This document shows, piece after piece, positions 1 through 8,094 of a DNA stretch of 64,000 nt. Both the position numbers and the translations under genes were made by a program. This stretch comes from Roseisalinus antarcticus (GTDB lineage Bacteria; Pseudomonadota; Alphaproteobacteria; Rhodobacterales; Rhodobacteraceae): positions 1 through 64,000 of the forward strand of contig NZ_FWFZ01000015.1 in NCBI RefSeq assembly GCF_900172355.1. The letters run 5' to 3'. The notes below the pieces were generated by a model, which worked only from the letters and a program-made list of their open reading frames with translations, did not search any database and was not told the DNA's origin. Each line of letters starts with the position of its first letter. Position 1 is the stretch's first letter.

Positions 1-1
1 G

Positions 2-127
2 ATGTTCCGCGCGCTGCTGCGCCAGCGCCGCGACCCCGAATACTACATCCGCAAGGAACTGCCCCCCACCGCGAAACCCTACCGCGAGGAGTTCCACGAC
101 CTTCACATCGCAAGACCGGGAGTATGA
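2..127 (+). CDS. C-terminal fragment of an unrecognised protein
   Basis: An open frame runs in from the window edge and stops with TGA at 125-127, leaving 41 residues rich in Arg, Tyr and charged residues (it includes RRDPEYYIRKELPP). The ATG at position 2 is probably internal, because nothing upstream is visible to judge it. I do not recognise the family. The gene converges with the minus-strand operon that ends at 276. Confidence 0.4.
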   Translation: MFRALLRQRRDPEYYIRKELPPTAKPYREEFHDLHIARPGV

Positions 128-236
128 GGCGGGCGCGACGGCCGCACGTCGCCCCGGGCACAGCCCGCGCCCGAGCGCCACCCGCGGCCCGCCGCACCGT
201 CCGTATCGGCGCAAGGACGGCCCGACCGCCGGGCAA

Positions 237-256
237 GCGCGGGATTCCGCCCGCGC
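237..256. terminator. possible hairpin between convergent genes
   Basis: Perfect 7-bp arms GCGCGGG (237-243) and CCCGCGC (250-256) flank a 6-nt loop between two convergent genes. There is no T-run on either side, so a role in termination is only suggested by position. Confidence 0.25.
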
Positions 257-275
257 CGCCCGGCCGCAAGCGACC

Positions 276-689
276 CTAGGCCGCCTCGAACCGGATCGGT
301 TGCGCCCCTTTCCAGAGCACGAGGTTGCCCAGCTCCATCAGGTTTTCCTGCCCGCTGGTCACGGTGATGAAGTGGTTCCCCGCCAGCTGGCCCATCTTGG
401 ACGAAAAATCGACGCCGCCGTAGGCCAGCAGGATCTCGGTCTCGCTGATGCCGCCGGGATAGAGGATGAAATGGCCGGGCGCGGGATGGCTCGTGTGGTT
501 CTCGTAGCCGAGGCCGAAATCGGTATCGCCCAGCGGGATCCAGACGCCCTCGCCGCTCCAGCGGACATGGACCAGCTGTCCTTCATAAGGCAGCAGGGCC
601 GCGAAGGCGGCGGTGGTCTTGGGCGCGGCCTCGGTCTCGAGCTTGGCGTCGAAGCTGAACGGCCCCGCGGTGATCTTGAGCGTCGTCAT
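276..689 (-). CDS. DUF3830 (cyclophilin-like) family protein
   Basis: The 137-aa product matches the DUF3830 family, small cyclophilin-like beta-barrel proteins of unknown reaction that often sit in catabolic operons. The whole chain fits the family (for example PLGDTDFGLGYENHTSHPAPGHF read in two parts, and a C-terminal GNHFITVTSG segment). It has no signal peptide or membrane segment. The ATG at 689 has AAGGA just upstream. It is the last gene of the minus-strand operon, 15 bp after the fused oxidoreductase, so it probably acts on the same substrate pathway. The biochemical function is unknown. Confidence 0.8.
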   Translation of the reverse strand: MTTLKITAGPFSFDAKLETEAAPKTTAAFAALLPYEGQLVHVRWSGEGVWIPLGDTDFGLGYENHTSHPAPGHFILYPGGISETEILLAYGGVDFSSKMGQLAGNHFITVTSGQENLMELGNLVLWKGAQPIRFEAA

Positions 690-704
690 GTCGTCATCCT
701 TCAG

Positions 705-3557
705 TCATTGAAATCTGTCCATGGAAAAGGCGCCCAGGTCCTGCCTGGCGCGCCCGGTCATGGCGATGGTCACGGCCTCCCGGCCCATGAGAGGGCCAAG
801 CGTATAGCCATTCGCCGTCGCCGCAACCGTCACGCCGGGATGCCCCGGCAAGGGTCCTATCAGCGGGGCGCCGTCGATGTCGATGTTCATCGCGGCCCAG
901 CTGCGCAGCACGGACAGGCCACCCAGCGCGGGCACCGTATGGGCCGCGACCCAGGCGTTGCCTTCCAGGCTTTCCGGCAACACCAGCGGCTGGCCCGAGG
1001 GGCCGGTGACCGCGGGCCAGGCGCCGCCGATCAGGACCGTTCCCGCATCGGTCTGTTTCATCGTCAGGTGGCGGTCGGCATGGGCGATCAGGCAGGGCAC
1101 CAGGGGCGGACCGGGCTCGGTCACGACCATTTGCAGCGGTGCGCCCCGCACCGGGATCTCCGCGCCCAGCAACCGCGCGATGCGGGCCGACCAGCCCCCC
1201 GCCGCGATCAGCACCCGGCGGGCCCGGACCCGGCCCCGGGGCGTGTCGATCACATAGCCATCGCCCTCGGCCGCGATGCCGGTCACGTCGGTCTGTTCCT
1301 CCAGCCGCGCCCCCTGGGCCATCGCCGCCCGGGCGAGCGCCTGCGTCGCCGCGAGCGGGTTGATCTTGCCCTCGCCGGCGCACCAGGCCCCGGCCACCAC
1401 CCGGTCCGAGATCGCCGGGACGATCTGCCGGATCCGGTCGGCGCCGATCACCTCGGAGGCGATCCCCATCCGGGCCTCCGCCGCGCATTTGCCCTCGAGG
1501 AAGGCGATCTGGGCCTCGGTCTCGGCCACCATCAGCCCGCCGGTCACGCGCATCTCGAAATCGGCGCCGGTCTCGGCCTGCAGGTCACGCCAGAGCGCGA
1601 TCGATTCCTTCTGCAGCGGCAGGGTCCGCAATTGCGGGGAACCGCCGGCGACCGCCTTGGCGCCGAAGTCCCACGACAATAGCTGCAGGTGAAGGCTGCC
1701 GGCGTTGCCGCCCGACGCCTCGCCGTTGACACGGCCGCGGTCGAGGCAGAGCACATCCACCCCCTGTCGCGCGGCAAAGAGCGCCGCCGAAATGCCCGTG
1801 ACCCCGCCGCCGATCACCACGAGCTCCGCCTCGGGGCGCGCGATCGGCGCCACGGGGGGCCGCGCGGGCCGGGCCGAGGGGGCGCTTTCGCGGTGCCCGC
1901 CCCATTCCGGCTTTTCCCGCGCGAGATGGCCCAGGGGGACCGGCCGCGCGGGGATCTGCGGGGCGAACAGCGCCTCGGGCGGCTGCGGCGCCCCGGCTTC
2001 GGCCAGCATCCGCAGCGCCATCGCGGTGCAATAGCGGCCCTGGCACAGCCCCATCCCCAGTCGCGTCGCCCGTTTCAGCGCCCCCGGATCGCGCAGCCCC
2101 GAAGCGATGGCACCGCGTAGGGTGGCCGCGTCGACCTCTTCGCAGCGGCAGACGATGGTGTCGTCCTCGGGCAGGGCCCGTAGCGGCGCGGCGAAGAGCC
2201 CCCGCAGGCCACGCTGAAAGGCGCGAGCGCGGCGGGCGGCGGCGCGGGCGGTGGCGGTGGCGCGGCTCGGGACGGGAACGCCGAGGTGGGCCAGAACCCG
2301 CGCCGCGGCCAGCCTGCCCTGCGCTTCGGCCAGCGCGGCGCCGCCCAGCCCGCCCGCGTCGCCCGCGATCCAGAGGCCCGGCACCGGCGTGGCGCCGTCG
2401 CCGTCGCGTTCGGGCACCACGAGGCCGGTGCCCGGGTCGGCCGAGACCGGCACGCCAAGCAGCCGCGCAAGCTCCGCCTGCGGGGCGAAGCCATCCCCGA
2501 GGCAGAGCGTCCGCGCCGCGATCTTCCGGGTGCCGGCGCCGCCCACGCGCCGCAGACGGGCGCCCGTGGCGCGGCCGTCGCCCAGCACGTGGTCCACCTC
2601 CCAGCCGGTCAGAACCGGGACGCCGGCCCGCAGCAGCGCCGCGCGATACCCCAGCCCGTCCCGAACCAGCCCCGGATCGCTCGCCAACATCCGCGCCAGT
2701 GCGCCCGGCGCCCGCATCCGACCGCGTTCGGCCACGGCGACCACCTCGCCGCCCGCGCGGATCAGCTCCACGGCGAGCTGCAGGCCAAGCGGGCCGTTCC
2801 CGGCGATCAGCACCGGGCCGGGCGGCACCGCACCATAGCGCCGTACCAGGGTCTGCCCCGCGCCGATGGTCAGCACGCCGGGCAGGGTCCAGCCCGGCAC
2901 GATGGCGGGCCGCTCTGCCGCACCGGTGGCGAGGATCACCGCCCGTGCGGTCACCTGTGCGCCGCCCGCAGCGCCATCGCTGCGCAGGGCGAAGCCGTTG
3001 TCGCCGGCGCGGGCGTACCAGACGGTCTGCCCGGTCAGGATCTCGGCGCCACTGTCGGCCGCGCGGCGCCGCAGGCCGGTGCCGCGGCGGTGCTGGCCGT
3101 CGGGCGGGACCACGCCGCGAAACCCCGTGCTGCGCGGCTTGAAATATTGCCCGCCGGTCTCGCCCCGTTCATCCAGAACCGCGACCGAGAGCCCCCCCGC
3201 CCGCGCCAGGATCGCAGCGTTGAGCCCGGCGGGACCGGCACCGACGATGGCCAGGTCGACCGCCAGCACGCGGGGCGCGGGCGGCGTCCGCGTGGCGCGG
3301 GGGGGCGCTCCGCCCAGCGCGGGCTGGGCCACCGCATCCATGCCCTCGGTCACTTCGGTCATGCAGGCCCGGCGGGAGCGGATGCCGTCGATCGTCACAA
3401 GGCAGTCGTGGCAGACCCCCATGCCGCAGAACACGCCGCGGCCCGCCCCGCTGCGCCGCGCCCCCAGCCCGGACACCCCCGCGGCAGCCAGCGCCGCGGC
3501 GACGCTGTCGCCCGGCGCGGCCGCCATTGGCTCTCCGTTCCAGAGGAAGGTCGGCAT
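705..3557 (-). CDS. fused HcnABC/opine-oxidase-like Fe-S/FAD dehydrogenase
   Basis: This 950-aa protein appears to join, in one chain, three modules usually found as separate subunits (HcnA/B/C or OoxA/B type amine or imino-acid dehydrogenases). Residues 1-80 are a 2Fe-2S domain with C44, C49, C52 and C65. Residues about 100-430 are a pyridine-nucleotide-disulfide-type FAD domain (GAGPAG at 106-111). C470, C472, C505 and C510 form a BFD-like 2Fe-2S cluster site. From about 577 a second FAD domain of the DAO type begins (GGGVTG at 583-588) and runs to the end. No signal peptide is seen, so it is probably cytoplasmic or membrane-associated and passes electrons to the respiratory chain. A D-amino-acid, opine or cyclic imino acid substrate is inferred from family and operon. 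It starts 12 bp after the DHDPS-family gene. Confidence 0.8.
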   Translation of the reverse strand: MPTFLWNGEPMAAAPGDSVAAALAAAGVSGLGARRSGAGRGVFCGMGVCHDCLVTIDGIRSRRACMTEVTEGMDAVAQPALGGAPPRATRTPPAPRVLAVDLAIVGAGPAGLNAAILARAGGLSVAVLDERGETGGQYFKPRSTGFRGVVPPDGQHRRGTGLRRRAADSGAEILTGQTVWYARAGDNGFALRSDGAAGGAQVTARAVILATGAAERPAIVPGWTLPGVLTIGAGQTLVRRYGAVPPGPVLIAGNGPLGLQLAVELIRAGGEVVAVAERGRMRAPGALARMLASDPGLVRDGLGYRAALLRAGVPVLTGWEVDHVLGDGRATGARLRRVGGAGTRKIAARTLCLGDGFAPQAELARLLGVPVSADPGTGLVVPERDGDGATPVPGLWIAGDAGGLGGAALAEAQGRLAAARVLAHLGVPVPSRATATARAAARRARAFQRGLRGLFAAPLRALPEDDTIVCRCEEVDAATLRGAIASGLRDPGALKRATRLGMGLCQGRYCTAMALRMLAEAGAPQPPEALFAPQIPARPVPLGHLAREKPEWGGHRESAPSARPARPPVAPIARPEAELVVIGGGVTGISAALFAARQGVDVLCLDRGRVNGEASGGNAGSLHLQLLSWDFGAKAVAGGSPQLRTLPLQKESIALWRDLQAETGADFEMRVTGGLMVAETEAQIAFLEGKCAAEARMGIASEVIGADRIRQIVPAISDRVVAGAWCAGEGKINPLAATQALARAAMAQGARLEEQTDVTGIAAEGDGYVIDTPRGRVRARRVLIAAGGWSARIARLLGAEIPVRGAPLQMVVTEPGPPLVPCLIAHADRHLTMKQTDAGTVLIGGAWPAVTGPSGQPLVLPESLEGNAWVAAHTVPALGGLSVLRSWAAMNIDIDGAPLIGPLPGHPGVTVAATANGYTLGPLMGREAVTIAMTGRARQDLGAFSMDRFQ

Positions 3558-3569
3558 GGTCCCGGCGTC

Positions 3570-4457
3570 CTACCCGTAGGCCACACCGGCGCTGTCGAGC
3601 GCGGCCCGGACCTTGGCCCAATCCTCGGCCGGCAGCGGCAGGCGCGGCGACCGCGGATCGCCCATGGCAAAACCCATCAGCGTCAGCGCCGCCTTCGAGG
3701 CCGAGACATAGCGGTGCCCGCCGACCAGCCGCACGACCTCGAGGATCTGGCGGTAGATCGCCCGCCCTGCGTCGAGGTCCTTGCGGTCCGCCGTCACGGT
3801 GAAGAGATCCGCCGAGAGACGGGGCAGGATGTTGGAGCCGACGGCCACCCAGCCGTCCGCCCCCTCGCAGAAGCTCTCGAAGCCCATGATGCCGCCGAAG
3901 ACGGTCATCCGGTCCCCGCAGAGGTCGATGATGTCGCGCACGCGGGTCACGTCCATCGTCGATTCCTTGATGTAGTCGACGCCCGGGATCTCTGACAGCC
4001 GGGCGACGATGGGCGGCGTCAGGTCAACGTTCGCCGTGGCCGGGTTGTTGTAGATCATGATCGGCAGGTCGGTCGCAGCGGCGATGCGGCTGTAATGGGC
4101 GACCAGCTCGTCCTCGGTGGGTGTCGAATAGAACGGCGGGATGATCATCACCCCGTCGGCGCCGAGCTCCTGCGCCATGTGGCAATTGTCGATCACGTCC
4201 TCGGTCCGTTCGGCGCCCGCCCCGACCAGCACCGGCACCCGGCCCGCGGTCGCGTCGATCACCGATTTTGCCACCGCGCGACGCTCCTCGGCGGTCAGCG
4301 ACAGGAATTCGCCGGTGGAGCCCAGCGGGATCAGACCGTGGATTCCCTCGGTGACCTGCCAGTCTGTGAACCGCGCCTGGGTATCCAGATCAAGCGCTCC
4401 GTCATCGTCGAAGGCGGTGACCATCACCGTGTATGTCCCGCGGAAGCGCTGTGTCAT
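3570..4457 (-). CDS. DHDPS/NAL-family aldolase or dehydratase
   Basis: The 295-aa product is a class I aldolase-fold enzyme of the DHDPS/N-acetylneuraminate lyase family. The conserved GSTGE (46-50), the Tyr in YNNP (Y136) and the Schiff-base Lys in YIKES (K164) are all present. The frame is open further upstream, but the start at 4457 has a good GGAGAG ribosome site and overlaps the preceding gene by 4 bp (ATGA-type), so I use it. In this family the reaction may be aldol cleavage, condensation, dehydration or deamination. Beside an amine-dehydrogenase-like fusion, a role like the deaminase of hydroxyproline breakdown is possible but not shown. Confidence 0.82.
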   Translation of the reverse strand: MTQRFRGTYTVMVTAFDDDGALDLDTQARFTDWQVTEGIHGLIPLGSTGEFLSLTAEERRAVAKSVIDATAGRVPVLVGAGAERTEDVIDNCHMAQELGADGVMIIPPFYSTPTEDELVAHYSRIAAATDLPIMIYNNPATANVDLTPPIVARLSEIPGVDYIKESTMDVTRVRDIIDLCGDRMTVFGGIMGFESFCEGADGWVAVGSNILPRLSADLFTVTADRKDLDAGRAIYRQILEVVRLVGGHRYVSASKAALTLMGFAMGDPRSPRLPLPAEDWAKVRAALDSAGVAYG

Positions 4458-5479
4458 GCTGGTCTCTCCAATAGTGTCAGGTATCGCAACGGGGTGTCCC
4501 GCAGGAGCGCCCGGATCAGGTCTTCCGCAAATCCCGCCCGTGCCATCAGGGGGCGCATGTTGCGCAGGATGTGGCCATAGCCGTGCCCGCCCCAGCGCCG
4601 CATCCGGGTCTTGGTGCAGATGTCCTGCGAGACCAGAAGCTGATCTGCATGCCCGTGCGCCGCGAACCCGCCGATAAGGCGCAGACGGCCGAGGTCGGTC
4701 GGCAGCTCGACCTCGCCCATCCAGTAATGCGATTGCTCGATGCCGAAGAAATCCCACTCGACCGCAGCACCGCGGTCCAGCAGCGCCTGGATGCCGGTGC
4801 CGTCGGGATGGGTGCGGTCCATGTGGCACAGGATCACGCGCGAAAGGTCCGCGCCGGCCCCATCTAGGATGTCGAGGATCTGGCCGCAGGCGGCCGCATC
4901 GCGGCCCGGATGAACACTGATCGCGGCCCCCGTCGCCTGCTGGGCCCGGGCGGCGGCGATCAGGGCGCGGTGCTCGACCGGGGCCAGCGGCCAGGAACAG
5001 CCGATCTCTCCGATCAGGCCGGCGCGGACCTCCGTGCCGTCGAGCCCTTCGGTCACTTCGGCGATGAACCGGGCGGCCAGGGCGTCGGCGTCCATCGCCG
5101 CGGTCGCCGGATCGAGGAACGGCGCGGTATAGATCCCGGCAGCCGCGACCACGTGAACCCCGCTCTCGCGTGAGATCCGGGCCAGGCCCTCGGCATCGCG
5201 GTGAATACCGGCCACCGACTGGTCGACGATCAGGCTGCCGCCGTCCTCGGCGAAGGCCCGCAGCTCTGCCACGGCCACGTCGGGTTCGGTCTGGTGCGCG
5301 TTGGCCGGCGCCTCGTTGGAGCGGTAGTCGATCTGCCAGCGATCCTCGGCCCGGATCGGGGCGCCCCGATCGCCGGTGGCGCCGGGCGGGACGATGTCGA
5401 ACAGCAGGTGCTCGTGGATCATCGCGTTGCCGATTCGCGCGGCGGGCACGTCGCCGAGGACGGTGCGGACAGATCCCAT
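4454..5479 (-). CDS. phosphotriesterase-family metal hydrolase
   Basis: The 341-aa protein has the phosphotriesterase/amidohydrolase layout: HEH (H22, H24) in strand 1, a bridging acid in GEIG (E158), histidines at 190 and 219, and the final metal or catalytic Asp in SQDI (D286). The carboxylated lysine of classical phosphotriesterase is replaced by Glu, as in the E. coli PHP-type branch, whose natural substrates are more often lactones or amides than phosphotriesters. It lies 7 bp after the ABC ATPase gene and overlaps the lyase gene by 4 bp, so it is co-translated with the pathway. The substrate is unknown, and a lactone or cyclic amide is a guess from the neighbours. Confidence 0.8.
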   Translation of the reverse strand: MGSVRTVLGDVPAARIGNAMIHEHLLFDIVPPGATGDRGAPIRAEDRWQIDYRSNEAPANAHQTEPDVAVAELRAFAEDGGSLIVDQSVAGIHRDAEGLARISRESGVHVVAAAGIYTAPFLDPATAAMDADALAARFIAEVTEGLDGTEVRAGLIGEIGCSWPLAPVEHRALIAAARAQQATGAAISVHPGRDAAACGQILDILDGAGADLSRVILCHMDRTHPDGTGIQALLDRGAAVEWDFFGIEQSHYWMGEVELPTDLGRLRLIGGFAAHGHADQLLVSQDICTKTRMRRWGGHGYGHILRNMRPLMARAGFAEDLIRALLRDTPLRYLTLLERPA

Positions 5480-5486
5480 GCCGGCC

Positions 5487-6311
5487 TCAATGCGCCAGTA
5501 TCTTGGAGAGGAACAGCTTGGTATGTTCGCTTTCCGGGTGGTTGAAGAAGGTCTCGGGGGCCGCTTCCTCGACGATATGGCCCTCGTGCATCAACAGCAC
5601 GCGGTCCGCCGCCGCGCGGGCAAAGCCCATTTCGTGGGTGACCACGATCATCGTCATGCCCTGCCGCGACAGATCCACCATCACGTCGAGCACCTCCGAG
5701 ATCATCTCGGGGTCGAGCGCCGAGGTCGGCTCGTCGAACAGCATCACCTTGGGCTGCATCGCAAGGGCGCGGGCGATCGCCACGCGCTGTTGCTGTCCGC
5801 CGGAAAGCTGCCGGGGATAGGCGTTCTCCTTGTCGGGCAGGCCGACCCGCTTGAGCAGCGTCCGCGCCTCGGCCCGGGCCTCGGCCTTGTTGCGTTTGAG
5901 GATCCGCACCGGGGCCAGGGTGATGTTGTCGATCACGCTGATATGGGGAAACAGGTTGAAGTTCTGGAACACCATCCCGAGGTCGCGCTGCTGCCGCGCG
6001 ACCTGGGCGTCGCCCAGGGGGATGCGCTTTCCGTTCTTCTCGCGAAAGCCCATCAGGTGGCCGGCGGCGTGGATCGTGCCGCCGTCGATGGTCTCCAGCT
6101 GGTCGACGCAGCGCAGCAAGGTGCTCTTGCCGCTGCCCGAGCGGCCGCAGATCACCACGACCTCGCCCCGGCGCACGGTCAGCGAGACGTCCTTGAGCAC
6201 GTGATGGGCCCCGAAGTATTTCTGCACGCCGTCGATCACGACGATCGGCTCGCCCAGGGTCTTGTCGCCGGGACGCGCGTCCGTGGGCGGGGTAAGGTCT
6301 TGCGTCGTCAT
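5487..6311 (-). CDS. polar amino-acid ABC transporter ATPase
   Basis: The 274-aa ATPase of a polar-amino-acid uptake system has Walker [10 protein letters not shown] (56-64), signature LSGGQQQR, Walker [12 protein letters not shown] and the switch His in VVTHEM. The insert between Walker A and the Q-loop ([13 protein letters not shown]) is typical of the His/Gln/Arg importer subclass. The frame continues upstream, but the ATG at 6311 follows a GGGAGAGACC ribosome site and sits 11 bp after the permease, so the longer reading is rejected. It works with the permease at 6323-7057 and the binding protein at 7193-8041. Confidence 0.9.
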   Translation of the reverse strand: MTTQDLTPPTDARPGDKTLGEPIVVIDGVQKYFGAHHVLKDVSLTVRRGEVVVICGRSGSGKSTLLRCVDQLETIDGGTIHAAGHLMGFREKNGKRIPLGDAQVARQQRDLGMVFQNFNLFPHISVIDNITLAPVRILKRNKAEARAEARTLLKRVGLPDKENAYPRQLSGGQQQRVAIARALAMQPKVMLFDEPTSALDPEMISEVLDVMVDLSRQGMTMIVVTHEMGFARAAADRVLLMHEGHIVEEAAPETFFNHPESEHTKLFLSKILAH

Positions 6312-6322
6312 GGGTCTCTCCC

Positions 6323-7057
6323 TCAGGCCGGCCCGGCTTTCTCGATCGCTTTCGCGAGCTCTTTCTCCGCCTCGGGCGAGACGGCGGCGGCGGGGCCGAA
6401 CGGCTTTTCGTAATGCGCCTCGATCCGCACCTGGATCGCGCTCCATATGCTGACGAGCAACAGATACCAGAGCGCCGCGACGAGATAGACCTCGAGAACC
6501 CGGAACTCGATCTGCGCCAGCATCTGCGCATTGCGCATCAGCTCTTCCATCGAGATCACCGAGGCGAGCGAGGTGGTCTTGAGCATGCCGTTGAACTGGT
6601 TGCCCAGCGGCGGAATGATGGTGCGGGTGGCCTGCGGCAGGATCACCAGCCACATCCGTTCGCGCCAGGTCATGCCGACGCTGCGGGCGGCGTCGTTCTG
6701 GCCCTTGTCCACCGACATGATGCCGGCGCGGATGATCTCGGCCAGATACGCGCCCTCGTTGAGCGCGAGGCCCAGGATCGCGCTTTCGATCACGTTGAGT
6801 CGGATCCCGAGCTGCGGCAGGCCGGTGTAGATGATCACCAGCTGGATCAGGATCGGCGTGCCGCGAAACAGCCAGATGTAGAACTCCGCGATCCAGCGCA
6901 GGGCCCTGTTGCCGTACATCTTCATCATCGCGGCGATGACCCCGAGGCCGAGGCCCAGAACCATGGACACCACGGAGAGCCAGATGGTCGTCCAGGCGCC
7001 TTCGACCATCAGGCCGTTGGTCAGGTATTCAAAGAAGTAGCTCCAGCTCCAGTTCAC
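6323..7057 (-). CDS. polar amino-acid ABC transporter permease
   Basis: The 244-aa membrane protein is of the HisM/GlnP type, with about five hydrophobic segments and the EAA-loop region [14 protein letters not shown] followed by [15 protein letters not shown], which couples to the ATPase. Only one permease gene is present, so the channel is presumably a homodimer. The C-terminal tail (about 30 residues) is charged and cytoplasmic. It is separated from the binding-protein gene by 135 bp that contain a strong hairpin (7095-7127). Confidence 0.9.
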   Translation of the reverse strand: MNWSWSYFFEYLTNGLMVEGAWTTIWLSVVSMVLGLGLGVIAAMMKMYGNRALRWIAEFYIWLFRGTPILIQLVIIYTGLPQLGIRLNVIESAILGLALNEGAYLAEIIRAGIMSVDKGQNDAARSVGMTWRERMWLVILPQATRTIIPPLGNQFNGMLKTTSLASVISMEELMRNAQMLAQIEFRVLEVYLVAALWYLLLVSIWSAIQVRIEAHYEKPFGPAAAVSPEAEKELAKAIEKAGPA

Positions 7058-7094
7058 ATCCGGCTCCTGCTCTGGGGTATGTCACACGGATTGA

Positions 7095-7127
7095 CCGGGC
7101 ACGTCCGCGGGAGCCGGACGTGCCCGG
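7095..7127 (-). terminator. 13-bp perfect hairpin after the binding-protein gene
   Basis: Arms CCGGGCACGTCCG (7095-7107) and CGGACGTGCCCGG (7115-7127) pair perfectly around a 7-nt loop, between the solute-binding-protein gene and the permease gene. No T-run follows in the direction of transcription. The likely role is a 3'-end stabiliser or partial terminator that raises binding-protein mRNA over permease mRNA, as is known for other ABC operons. Confidence 0.6.
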
Positions 7128-7192
7128 AGACCGCCCCGCTCGCCCGTTTCGCTGCGCGATCGGGGCAAGGGGTCGGGGCGATTTGGACGGGC

Positions 7193-8041
7193 CTATTCGG
7201 GCGAGTAGTAGACCTCGATCTGGCCGTCGTACTCGTCCCAGTACTGGATCTGCGTGGCGCCGTAGGCGCTCATCATCTCGTCGTAGGTGCCGTCGGCCAC
7301 CATGTCGCGCAGGACCTGGGCCACGGCTTCGGCCAGGACCTCGCCGGTTTCGCCGTCAAAGCCGAACGACGAGGGCAGGCCCGGGTTCAGACCGGAGGCG
7401 CCGACATCGAAAGAGCCGCGCTCGGCATAATAGGCCGCCGTCGCATCGGGGCCGAAGACCGCCTTGACCTGGCCCGCGCCCAGCGCCGCGAAGGCCTCGG
7501 CGAAGGAGTTGAAGGCCTGGATGCCCATGGGCTCCATGCCCTCGGCGACCTGTTCCTCGTTGATCGTGCGGATCAGGTTGTCGGCGAAACCGGCGATCTC
7601 GGTGCCAACGGGCTCACCGGCCAGATCGGCGTAGCCTTCGACCCCCATCGGGTTGCCGCGCTCGACGACGACGGCCAGCGCGTTCACGACATAGGGCACC
7701 ATGCGCATGATCTTCACGCGGTCGGTGTTATAGTACATCCCGGTGTTGACCATGTCCCAGCGCTGGTTGGCGAGACCGGGGATCTGCACCGCGAAGTCCA
7801 CGTTCATGTAGACCGGCTCCAGGCACAGGCGGCGGGCGATCTCGTTGCCGAGGTCGGGGTGCAGGCCTTGCAGGTTGCCTTCGGTGTCGATGAACTGCCG
7901 CGGCGGGATCGTCGCGTTGATCGACATCGTCAGCTTGCCCGGCTCGACGGTCGGCAGGTCCTCGGGGCAATCCTGCGCCGCGGCAATGCTCCCCGAGACG
8001 CTCAATCCGAGCGCGACGGCTGCGAGGGTCAGATTTTTCAT
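7193..8041 (-). CDS. amino-acid ABC transporter periplasmic binding protein
   Basis: The 282-aa family 3 solute-binding protein has a signal peptide ending near GSIAAAQD (residues 1-23) and a mature two-lobed domain (RQFIDTEGNLQGLHPDLGNEIAR; C-terminal QVLRDMVADGTYDEMM, quoted in parts). It captures the substrate in the periplasm for the permease and ATPase downstream. The start at 8041 is set by the signal peptide, and a GGAGAGG ribosome site lies upstream. It is 53 bp after the M20 gene. Cys residues at the mature N-terminus (QDCPEDL) and further in (RRLCLEP) may form a disulfide. Confidence 0.88.
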   Translation of the reverse strand: MKNLTLAAVALGLSVSGSIAAAQDCPEDLPTVEPGKLTMSINATIPPRQFIDTEGNLQGLHPDLGNEIARRLCLEPVYMNVDFAVQIPGLANQRWDMVNTGMYYNTDRVKIMRMVPYVVNALAVVVERGNPMGVEGYADLAGEPVGTEIAGFADNLIRTINEEQVAEGMEPMGIQAFNSFAEAFAALGAGQVKAVFGPDATAAYYAERGSFDVGASGLNPGLPSSFGFDGETGEVLAEAVAQVLRDMVADGTYDEMMSAYGATQIQYWDEYDGQIEVYYSPE

Positions 8042-8094
8042 GGGTTTTGTCCTCTCCTGTTGGGTCGTGTCGTTTCCTGGGTCGGGTGCGCCGG

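Noticed and set aside
3570-4457. Confident assignment as hydroxyproline-pathway deaminase
   Set aside because: The dehydrogenase neighbour fits, but no hydroxyproline epimerase or semialdehyde dehydrogenase is next to it, so only family level is given.
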